Assembly (NCBI GenBank): GCA_017380575.1 | Contig: JAFODS010000046.1 | Coordinates: 62,001-126,000, forward strand | Direction: 5' to 3' | DNA length: 64,000 bases | From: Clostridia bacterium | GTDB taxonomy: Bacteria; Bacillota; Clostridia; Oscillospirales; Acutalibacteraceae | Part shown: positions 57,573 through 64,000 of the stretch, piece by piece | Layout: each line of letters opens with the position of its first letter | Numbering within the stretch: position 1 is the stretch's first letter | The notes under the pieces: model-generated | Seen by the model: only the letters and a program-made list of their open reading frames with translations | Told to the model about the DNA's origin: nothing | The model's database searches: none | Made by a program: the position numbers and the translations under genes

Positions 57573-59822
57573 TTATTCAAAGTTTTCTTCTTCTTTTTTC
57601 TTCCTGAGCAAGTCGCCCATAGACTGAATTTCAATCAGCTTGTAGTACTTGCCCTTAAGTGCCATAAGCTCTTCAGGTGTGCCGCACTCAACAATTTCAC
57701 CTTTGTCAACAACAACGATTTTGTTTGCCTTGCGAAGAGTTGAAAGACGGTGAGCAATCATGATTGTGGTACGTCCGCTGATGAGTCTTTCAATAGCACC
57801 CTGGATAAGATTTTCAGTTTCAGAGTCAACGGCGGCTGTCGCTTCGTCAAAAATAAGTATACTCGGATTTTTAAGAACAGCTCTTGCAATTGAAACTCTC
57901 TGCTTTTCACCGCCCGAAAGGCCGACACCTCTTTCGCCAAGCATTGTGTCATAAGCGTCGGGCATTTTGGAAATAAATCCGTGGGCATTGGCAACCTCTG
58001 CTGCATAAAGAACCTGCTCAACTTTAGTGTTGTTGCTTCCGTATGCAATGTTGTTAAAGATTGTGTCACGGAACATCATCGGCTCCTGCTGAACAAAACC
58101 GATAGAGTTTCTGTAGTAATCCATATCGATGTTACGGATATTTTCTCCGTCAACAAAAATCTCACCGTCATATTCGTCGTAGTAACGCATAAGCAGGTTA
58201 ATAAGCGTTGACTTACCCGAACCTGTTGTTCCTACAATGCCGACGATGTCGCCCGGTTCAATTGTGAGATTGATATTTGAAAGAACTTTCTTTGAACGGT
58301 CAAAAGCAAAGTTGACATTCTTGAATTCAATTCTTCCGTCAAGTCGGGGCTCTGTGTTGCCTTTACCGAAGTTGTGCTCGGGTTCAGCATCAAGGATGTC
58401 GAGGATTTTTTCAGCAGAAGCAAGAGTGTTCTGATATGTATCGCCGATATTTGCAAAGAAATTGACGGGAGTATAGAACATACTTGCATATGAAATAAAC
58501 GAAACGAGCAAACCGAGAGTGATGTCGCTTTCTCCTCCGATAACCATTTCACCGCCGATGAACCATATTACAAGCGAACCGCAGGTAACAAGGAACGTGA
58601 TAACTGACGGGAAGATAGCTGCAGGTGCAGCAACCTTTTTGTCTTCGTGGTACCATTCGTCACAGTATGAATCGAATTTACGGATAGCACTTTTTTCGTT
58701 GGTGAATGCTTTAACAATTCGTACACCGGGAATGGTGTCTGCAAGGATAGTTGAAATTGCAGAACCTCTGCGCCACAAACGCATATATTTCGGCTTTATC
58801 GTTTTTGTGAAAATTTTTGCAACAATTACAACAGTAGGAATCGGGATGAGCGAAAACAAGGTCAGCTTCCAGTTCATACTGAGCATAATAATTATAAGAC
58901 CGATAAGCGTGAAAGCCTGCACAATTGCTTCCTGAGATATTTTCATAACGAAGTTCTGAATAACAGAAGCGTCGGAATTGACTCTGTTGATAACAGAACC
59001 TGTTGAAATTTTGTCATAGAAGCTCATCGGGAGATACTGTGCTTTCGCATAGATATCTTTTTTGATTCCCATAATGATTCTGTCACCGGTCAGTCGGAGC
59101 TGGTATGCACGAAGTCCGTTAACTGCATACTGTACAACATACACACCGACAAGCAACAGGATTATTGCAATAAGACCCTTTCTGTTATGATCGGGGATAA
59201 CGCTGTCGACAAGCGTTTTGGTTATGTATGGCGGAACAAGTGACATAGCCGTTGTAACAACGGAAAGAATCATACAAAATATAAGTGAACCTTTTTCGGG
59301 ACTGATGTATTTTGCAAATTTACTTATTATTTTGCCTTTACCTGAACAGTTGATACATTCGGCATTAGGCTTTGGAAGCTTACGTCCGCACTTTGGACAG
59401 AAAGAACGCTGCTTACTGTAAACTGCCTCAACAACCTCAAGCTCATCTTCCTTGTAACCGTTCTGATTTGTTACGTTGATGAAATTGGCACCTGCATCGG
59501 CAACCTCAGCTGCAGCATATGAAAACCTGAGCAAGGCTTCATAAGTGCCGTCGTTCTTTTTGACTTTGAAAATTGCATTACCGTAAAGTCGTTTGATTTT
59601 TGCTTTTTCAACGTCAGAATATTTTGTTTCTTTATATTCGACATCAAGGCATTCATCAAAGGTTATAACACGGTCTTTTAAGAACACAGCCATTGATTCC
59701 GCATACTTTCCGTTGAGGTTCAAATCACCTACGACGATAAAAAGTATGTCTTCAGGCTTCACAACAGAATAAAGTTTATCGCGAAACTCGGAAGGAATGG
59801 GCCTGTTACTTATTTCAGCCAT
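57573..59822 (-). CDS. ABC transporter with N-terminal sensor-like domain and zinc ribbon
   Basis: A 749-residue half-transporter, about 170 residues longer than a standard exporter. The extra N-terminus has a compact beta-rich domain (about 1-130) and a zinc ribbon CPKCGRK...CINCSG (about 141-160). Six helices follow, then the ATPase: Walker A GTTGSGKST, Q-loop VQQEPMMF, signature LSGGEKQR, Walker B ILIFDEAT, switch MIAHRLST. It clusters with DUF1854, a pairing NCBI families have linked in some proteobacteria to cyanophycin clusters; no cyanophycin gene is here. GGGGTG precedes the ATG. Substrate unknown. Confidence 0.9.
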   Translation of the reverse strand: MAEISNRPIPSEFRDKLYSVVKPEDILFIVVGDLNLNGKYAESMAVFLKDRVITFDECLDVEYKETKYSDVEKAKIKRLYGNAIFKVKKNDGTYEALLRFSYAAAEVADAGANFINVTNQNGYKEDELEVVEAVYSKQRSFCPKCGRKLPKPNAECINCSGKGKIISKFAKYISPEKGSLIFCMILSVVTTAMSLVPPYITKTLVDSVIPDHNRKGLIAIILLLVGVYVVQYAVNGLRAYQLRLTGDRIIMGIKKDIYAKAQYLPMSFYDKISTGSVINRVNSDASVIQNFVMKISQEAIVQAFTLIGLIIIMLSMNWKLTLFSLIPIPTVVIVAKIFTKTIKPKYMRLWRRGSAISTILADTIPGVRIVKAFTNEKSAIRKFDSYCDEWYHEDKKVAAPAAIFPSVITFLVTCGSLVIWFIGGEMVIGGESDITLGLLVSFISYASMFYTPVNFFANIGDTYQNTLASAEKILDILDAEPEHNFGKGNTEPRLDGRIEFKNVNFAFDRSKKVLSNINLTIEPGDIVGIVGTTGSGKSTLINLLMRYYDEYDGEIFVDGENIRNIDMDYYRNSIGFVQQEPMMFRDTIFNNIAYGSNNTKVEQVLYAAEVANAHGFISKMPDAYDTMLGERGVGLSGGEKQRVSIARAVLKNPSILIFDEATAAVDSETENLIQGAIERLISGRTTIMIAHRLSTLRKANKIVVVDKGEIVECGTPEELMALKGKYYKLIEIQSMGDLLRKKKEEENFE

Positions 59823-59900
59823 TTTAACACCCCTTTATGCTGGATTCAATCGGATTTTAGCAAAAAAAGAAATAAATGTAAATATATAAGAGGCAAAATG

Positions 59901-59944
59901 TTGCACAAAACAAAAGACCCAACATTGTTTAAAATGTTGAAGTC
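59901..59944 (-). terminator. Terminator of the pdxK-trmL unit
   Basis: A 7-bp core stem (59920-59926 with 59933-59939) extended by outer GAC/GTC, followed on the minus strand by TTTTGTTTTG. Confidence 0.65.
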
Positions 59945-59950
59945 TGAATG

Positions 59951-60463
59951 TTATGCATCTTCCCAGTTGAATTGTGTTAATTTTCCCGAACACAAAAGGT
60001 CAGGGTAGTCCCACTGACGAAGAACCTCGTAAACCGCAATTGCAACTGAATTTGAAAGATTGAGGCTTCGTGCGGACGAATCGTTAATCATCGGAATTCG
60101 TACACATTTTTCAGGATTTTCAAAAAGCAACTGTTCGGGCAAACCTTTTGTTTCTTTTCCGAAGAAAAGATAAACGTCATTGTGATACTCAACGTCTGTG
60201 TGTCTGTTCTGAGCCTTTGTTGTGAAAAATCTGAATTCACCGCCTTGGTTTTTCTCAAAGAAATCGTCAAGGTTTTTGTAGTATGTAATGTCAAGCAGGT
60301 GCCAGTAATCAAGCCCTGCTCTTTTTAATTTTCTGTCATCAATTTTGAAACCCATCGGTTCAACGATATGAAGCCTTGTTCCCGTTGCGGCACAGGTACG
60401 TGCGATGTTGCCTGTGTTCTGCGGAATTTCGGGTTCAACAAGAACTATGTTAAGAGTTGCCAT
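59951..60463 (-). CDS. trmL: tRNA (cytidine(34)-2'-O)-methyltransferase
   Basis: A 170-residue SPOUT-knot methyltransferase modifying the wobble base of leucine tRNAs. Motifs: VEPEIPQNTGNIARTC, YLFFGKETKGLPE (SAM knot) and ARSLNLSNSVAIAVYEVLRQ. Length is exact for TrmL. The ATG overlaps the preceding stop codon (TAATG), so translation is coupled to the kinase gene upstream. Confidence 0.95.
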   Translation of the reverse strand: MATLNIVLVEPEIPQNTGNIARTCAATGTRLHIVEPMGFKIDDRKLKRAGLDYWHLLDITYYKNLDDFFEKNQGGEFRFFTTKAQNRHTDVEYHNDVYLFFGKETKGLPEQLLFENPEKCVRIPMINDSSARSLNLSNSVAIAVYEVLRQWDYPDLLCSGKLTQFNWEDA

Positions 60464-61314
60464 TATTTCACCGCTTTAATAAGTTTTTCTATCTGTGGTT
60501 CAAACTGAAGTCCGAATCCTCTCGGCTCGTCTGTCAGTGCTGTTTTTTCAACACAGTCGCAGGTAAAGGACATTGCAATCTGTACCGCATCCGTAAATTC
60601 TTTGCCGTTCATAACTGCAGAAACAAGCGAAGAAGCAAAAACGTCGCCCGCTCCGGGGAAACGACCTTCAGCTTTCGGAGTGAAAAACATATTTGCTTTT
60701 CTTGTGTAGCTGTCGTAAACAGCACAGCCGATCTGTCCGTCTTCGCTTTCAATTCCCGTAATGACAATTCGACCTGTGCCGAGGTTGCGAAGGCTTATAA
60801 GAAGCTCTTTGATATGATCAGCACTGTAAGGAGCCTGTGTGCATTCAACGCCGGCAAGCATCTCCGCTTCCGTAACGTTCGGTGTGATGATGTCTGCCAT
60901 AGCACAAAGAAAACGCATTTCCGAAATAAAGCTTTCGTCAATCTGGCTGTAGAAATTACCGTTATCACCCATAACCGGGTCAACGATACAGAGAGTATCG
61001 CTCTTTTTAAAATCAATTAAAAATCTTTTAACGGTTTCTGCCTGCTCTCTTGTTGCGAGATAGCCTGTGTAAATAGCATCAAAACGGATTCCGATGTTTT
61101 TCCAGTGGTCTGCAAATGATTGCATTTTATCCGTCAGGTCAGCACAAACAAAACCTTCAAATTCCGTGTGTGCGGAAAAAATTCCCGTAGGCATCGGCAC
61201 AGCCTGAAAACCGCAGGAGGATATAATAGGAAGTGCGACGGTAAGCGAGCATCTTCCGACGCAGGACATATCGTTAATCAGTGCAATTTTTTTCTGTTTT
61301 TCCAAAATTATCAT
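60463..61314 (-). CDS. Pyridoxal/pyridoxamine kinase
   Basis: A 283-residue ribokinase-fold kinase that phosphorylates B6 vitamers. Visible: INDMSCVGRCSLTVALPI, PMPTGIFSAHTEF, VDPVMGDNG, ITPNVTEAEML and the anion hole GRFPGAGDVFAS with the catalytic Asp. The usual GTGD is GAGD. It is of the PdxK/PdxY type rather than the ThiD type by its HTEFEGF and GYLAT segments. The gene overlaps trmL by one base. PLP made here would serve enzymes such as ArgD. Confidence 0.88.
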   Translation of the reverse strand: MIILEKQKKIALINDMSCVGRCSLTVALPIISSCGFQAVPMPTGIFSAHTEFEGFVCADLTDKMQSFADHWKNIGIRFDAIYTGYLATREQAETVKRFLIDFKKSDTLCIVDPVMGDNGNFYSQIDESFISEMRFLCAMADIITPNVTEAEMLAGVECTQAPYSADHIKELLISLRNLGTGRIVITGIESEDGQIGCAVYDSYTRKANMFFTPKAEGRFPGAGDVFASSLVSAVMNGKEFTDAVQIAMSFTCDCVEKTALTDEPRGFGLQFEPQIEKLIKAVK

Positions 61315-61335
61315 CTCCGAAAAAATCTAAAAAGT

Positions 61336-61364
61336 ATTATATCAACTCTGACAGGAAAAATCAA
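61336..61364 (-). promoter_or_regulatory. Promoter of the pyridoxal kinase-trmL unit
   Basis: Minus strand TTGATT (61364-61359), 17 bp, TATAAT (61341-61336). Confidence 0.65.
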
Positions 61365-61420
61365 CATCAAGTATATTATTCTCTCTTTCGCAAACAATAA
61401 AAACGAGGAGGGATTTTGAA

Positions 61421-61591
61421 ATGAAAAACACAACTTCAAACGTAATGAAGGGTATTGGCGTCGGAATGCTTGTCGGCGGAGCAACTGCACTTATCGGCGG
61501 TTCAATGAAGGGTTCAAAAAAAATGAACTACAAGAAAATGGCAAACAAGGCAATGAAGACAGCGAACAACCTGATGGATACGTTTATGTAA
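61421..61591 (+). CDS. 56-residue small protein, glycine-rich then basic
   Basis: A short gene starting MKNTTSNVMKGIGVGMLVGG. Residues 10-28 are a Gly/Ala/Leu-rich weakly hydrophobic stretch, followed by a strongly basic Met-rich tail (MNYKKMANKAMKTANN). GAGGAGGG lies at the ideal distance, and a hairpin follows the stop. The pattern resembles small YtxH-like envelope proteins of Firmicutes, but no family is assigned. Confidence 0.65.
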   Translation: MKNTTSNVMKGIGVGMLVGGATALIGGSMKGSKKMNYKKMANKAMKTANNLMDTFM

Positions 61592-61594
61592 AGA

Positions 61595-61626
61595 AAAGAC
61601 CGAGGCTTAATTGAACCTCGGTCTTT
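61595..61626. terminator. Hairpin between convergent genes
   Basis: An 11-bp perfect stem (61595-61605 with 61616-61626). T-tails are short on both sides, so termination efficiency is uncertain. Confidence 0.65.
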
Positions 61627-61630
61627 GAAC

Positions 61631-63277
61631 TTATTTATCTCTGTTGTTTCTGAGAATCTTGAGTGTTGTTGTCTTCGGGAATTCTGTGTCACGTGTCTTA
61701 ATCTTAGCAACCTGCTTGTAGCCGGGAAGCTTTTTGTTAATTTCGTTAACGTCGTTCTTGATTCTTTCCTTTGCATCGGGAACCTCAAGTGTGTCAAGGA
61801 AGAATTCAGCTGTGATAAAGCCGTCTTCGTCGTAAACAACAACTTCTTTAACGTACTCAATTGTTGAAAGCTTATCTTCAATTTCTTCGGGAGAAACGTT
61901 TTTACCGTTGCTAAGAACGATAAGGTTCTTCTTTCTTCCGCGGAAGAAGAGGAAGCCGTCCTCATCGATGTAGCCGTAGTCGCCTGTCTTGAACCATTCG
62001 CCGTCGAATGCTGCAGCAGTTGCTTCAGGATCCTTGTAGTAACCCTTCATAACGTTCTTACCGCGAACATAGATTTCACCAACACCTTCTTCGTCAGGGT
62101 CGTGAATCTTAATTTCGTTACACTCAAGCGGAGTACCGCAGCTGCCGAACTTGAAGTGGTCAGGGTTGTTAGCAGTAATAGCGGGTGAGCATTCTGTAAT
62201 GCCGTAGCCGTTAACAATGTGAATACCTAAATCGTACATACCGCGCTCGTACTTTTCGTCAAGGTAAGCACCACCACAGATGATAAGAGCAAGCTCACCG
62301 CCAAGATTGTCGATGATTGTCTTGAAAAGCTTTCTTCTCTTGTCGATGCCGTACTTCATAAGGAAGTTGCTGATCTTAAGACCTTTCTTGAGCTTTTCAT
62401 CTCTGCCTGTCTTTTTAGCTGTGAACCAGATTTTTTTGTAAATTGTTTCAACTGCAAGAGGAACACCGGCGAAGTTGTGCGGATGATAATCTGCAAGGTC
62501 TTTCTGAATGTCCTTGATGCTTCTGCAGATGAAGCCCCACTCTGAAAGAAGGCAGCCTGTGAAGAGTGCACTTACCCATGAGTATGTATGGTGAAGCGGA
62601 AGGAAGCCGATTGCGTGTCCGCTCGGTGCAGACTTAACACCTGCAAGTGCATCAGCTGCAACACTGCCCTGAGTGAGCATAACACCCTTGCTCTTGCCTG
62701 TTGTGCCTGATGTGTAAACGATGAATGCAACGTCATCGGGTTTAACCTCTTCGTCAAGGTAACTCTTGCCTGTTTCCTTTGCGTATGCGTGGCCTTCTTC
62801 AATGATGTCGTAATAATTTTCAAGCTGTATGTACTCTGTGAGAACAACGCCTTCTGTTTTCTTCATCATTTCGATTGAAGACTTGAAATCTTTTGAGTAA
62901 ATGATAGCATCACAGTCACTTCTTACGATAACGTCTGTAAGGTCTTCATCGGGAAGCTTCGGGTCCATCGGGATAACTGTCATGTTACCTGTGATGATTG
63001 CAAAGTAACAAGCAATCCAGTAGTAGCAGTTTTCGCTGAGAATTGCTACTTTTTTGCCGCCAAGACCTTTTTTGTAAAGATACTCACCGATACCTCTGAA
63101 TTCATAATTTACTTCGTTGAAAGTTTTGCTTTCAACTTCATCCTTGAAATTATAGTATTTATACTGTAATTTATCTCCACCTGCCTGAGCACCGTAGAGA
63201 ACGATTTCCTTAGTTGTTTCAAAATTGGGGAGCGGGGGACATTTTCTACCGGCAACGTTAGCCTTCATCGGTTTCAT
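61631..63277 (-). CDS. Long-chain fatty acid-CoA ligase-like enzyme
   Basis: A 548-residue ANL enzyme. A3 motif VYTSGTTGKSKGV, then FLPLHHTYSW, NGYGITECSP (A5), GDYGYIDEDGF (A7) and RGRKKNLIVLSNGKNVSPEEIE (A8); the distal Lys lies in FPKTTTLKI. The LSNGKNV form of A8 is typical of long-chain acyl-CoA synthetases. The ATG at 63277 follows GAGAGGT; the frame continues upstream to 63349 but crosses the promoter. It probably activates exogenous fatty acids. Confidence 0.88.
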   Translation of the reverse strand: MKPMKANVAGRKCPPLPNFETTKEIVLYGAQAGGDKLQYKYYNFKDEVESKTFNEVNYEFRGIGEYLYKKGLGGKKVAILSENCYYWIACYFAIITGNMTVIPMDPKLPDEDLTDVIVRSDCDAIIYSKDFKSSIEMMKKTEGVVLTEYIQLENYYDIIEEGHAYAKETGKSYLDEEVKPDDVAFIVYTSGTTGKSKGVMLTQGSVAADALAGVKSAPSGHAIGFLPLHHTYSWVSALFTGCLLSEWGFICRSIKDIQKDLADYHPHNFAGVPLAVETIYKKIWFTAKKTGRDEKLKKGLKISNFLMKYGIDKRRKLFKTIIDNLGGELALIICGGAYLDEKYERGMYDLGIHIVNGYGITECSPAITANNPDHFKFGSCGTPLECNEIKIHDPDEEGVGEIYVRGKNVMKGYYKDPEATAAAFDGEWFKTGDYGYIDEDGFLFFRGRKKNLIVLSNGKNVSPEEIEDKLSTIEYVKEVVVYDEDGFITAEFFLDTLEVPDAKERIKNDVNEINKKLPGYKQVAKIKTRDTEFPKTTTLKILRNNRDK

Positions 63278-63311
63278 AAAAATACCTCTCTCAATAAATT
63301 TATTCTTGTGT

Positions 63312-63340
63312 AGTATACCACACAGTGTCGGAAAACGCAA
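63312..63340 (-). promoter_or_regulatory. Promoter of the long-chain acyl-CoA ligase gene
   Basis: Minus strand TTGCGT (63340-63335), 17 bp, TATACT (63317-63312). A 16-bp near-palindrome (GTGTGGTATACTACAC) covers the -10 and could be an operator. Confidence 0.55.
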
Positions 63341-63396
63341 GAAACACAAGTGAAAAAAATCATATCGACCGAAGCTTTTTCTTTTTTAAAAGTAGA

Positions 63397-63440
63397 TTAA
63401 AAAACACAAACCGCCTTATGTGTTGCATAAGACGGTTTGT
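63397..63440 (-). terminator. Terminator of nagB
   Basis: A 15-bp stem with one mismatch (63406-63420 with 63426-63440), five-base loop, T-run on the minus strand. Confidence 0.85.
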
Positions 63441-63451
63441 AAATATGAAAA

Positions 63452-64000
63452 TTAAAGAAGCTTTGCAGCAGCCTTATCGAGCATGATGATAACATCATCG
63501 TGCTGATTAAGGATTGAACAGGGGATTCTCGGTGTGATTTCACCTGAGTGAAGAGCCTTTACAGCGTCGGCCTTAGCTTCGCCTGTTGCGATAAGAAGAA
63601 TCTTCTTTGAACGCATAATTGAGCCGATACCCATTGTCATAGCATATCTCGGCATCGGAGTGTCACCGAAATACTTCTGGTTTGAATCAATTGTGCTCTG
63701 TGTAAGAGTAACCTTGAAAGCTTCGTCTGTGAATTCGTCAGCAGGCTCGTTGAAAGCGATGTGACCGTTTGTACCGATACCGAGGAGCTGAAGGTCAATA
63801 CCGCCTGCAGCCTTGATTGCCTCAGCGTATCTTTTGCTTTCAGCGTCGCAGTCAGGAGCATTACCGTCAAGGAAGTTTACCTTATCCTCGTTGATATCAA
63901 CCTTTGAGAAAAGGTTTTCGTGCATAAATGTGTAGTAGCTGTTTTTGTCGTTTTTGTCAAGGTCGCAGTATTCATCAAGGTTGAATGTTGTGATGTCCTT
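63452..64000 (-). CDS. nagB: Glucosamine-6-phosphate deaminase (partial)
   Basis: The C-terminal 182 residues are visible; the start lies beyond the right edge. The frame enters as TFNLDEYCDL, continues through SYYTFMHENLF, and holds LLGIGTNGHIAFNEP with the catalytic His, plus ATGEAKADAVKAL. NagB converts glucosamine 6-phosphate to fructose 6-phosphate and ammonia in amino-sugar catabolism, in line with a glycan-using gut bacterium. Confidence 0.95.
   Translation of the reverse strand, partial: KDITTFNLDEYCDLDKNDKNSYYTFMHENLFSKVDINEDKVNFLDGNAPDCDAESKRYAEAIKAAGGIDLQLLGIGTNGHIAFNEPADEFTDEAFKVTLTQSTIDSNQKYFGDTPMPRYAMTMGIGSIMRSKKILLIATGEAKADAVKALHSGEITPRIPCSILNQHDDVIIMLDKAAAKLL

Noticed and set aside
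57573..59822. Cyanophycin-linked transporter
   Set aside because: The DUF1854/ABC pair is known from such clusters, but no cyanophycin synthetase or cyanophycinase is present in the window.

Overview
The window is a gene-dense, AT-leaning stretch of a low-GC Gram-positive chromosome. Evidence for the lineage: PolC-type polymerase, strong AGGAGG ribosome sites, near-consensus sigma-A promoters with 17-bp spacers, and a LexA box of the Gram-positive type. A dockerin-bearing CotH protein, a bile salt hydrolase, several glycoside hydrolases and a glycyl radical enzyme suggest an anaerobic gut member of the Clostridia, most like Ruminococcus/Oscillospiraceae. This is inference from gene content, not a phylogeny. 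No rRNA, tRNA, CRISPR array, transposase or phage gene was seen.

Layout. 1-3772 (-): secreted CotH-kinase/dockerin protein running off the left edge. 4120-5283: rpe and mecA, converging. 5377-10058 (+): four-gene operon with a GH13 amylase-like enzyme, an LCP-like pseudoenzyme and a phosphatase. 10107-15885: two small membrane proteins, an ABC exporter, an iron alcohol dehydrogenase and a DUF1846 protein. 16062-19278 (+): GH2 beta-galactosidase and a tiny membrane protein. 19624-22178: a lipoprotein, an M20 peptidase and a degenerate HisI-like protein. 22193-32322 (-): the conserved block pyrH-frr-uppS-cdsA-dxr-rseP-ispG-polC, linking translation recycling, isoprenoid and lipid synthesis and replication. 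32504-34591 (+): GH89-like protein. 34660-35619 (-): bile salt hydrolase. 35697-39917 (-): argCJBD with an ARG box in its promoter. 40099-47916 (+): five-gene operon of glycyl-radical activase, glycyl radical enzyme, FGGY kinase, mannose-6-phosphate isomerase-like protein and GH38 alpha-mannosidase. 47958-51182 (-): acyl-CoA ligase, MIF-like tautomerase, Fe-S aldo/keto reductase. 51320-56690: small membrane protein, lexA, GDPD-FIVAR protein, a serine hydrolase-dUTPase fusion and a YhhN protein. 56731-59822 (-): DarA, DUF1854 and a zinc-ribbon ABC transporter. 59951-64000: trmL, pyridoxal kinase, a tiny protein, a long-chain acyl-CoA ligase and partial nagB.

The most unusual items are the glycyl radical enzyme operon, with a non-canonical radical loop and sugar-phosphate neighbours; the beta-lactamase-fold/dUTPase fusion; a PolC that lacks the usual proofreading exonuclease insert; and several catalytically eroded homologues (HisI, GH89, LCP, GDPD). 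Four intergenic inverted-repeat elements are present, three of which appear to be one related family.
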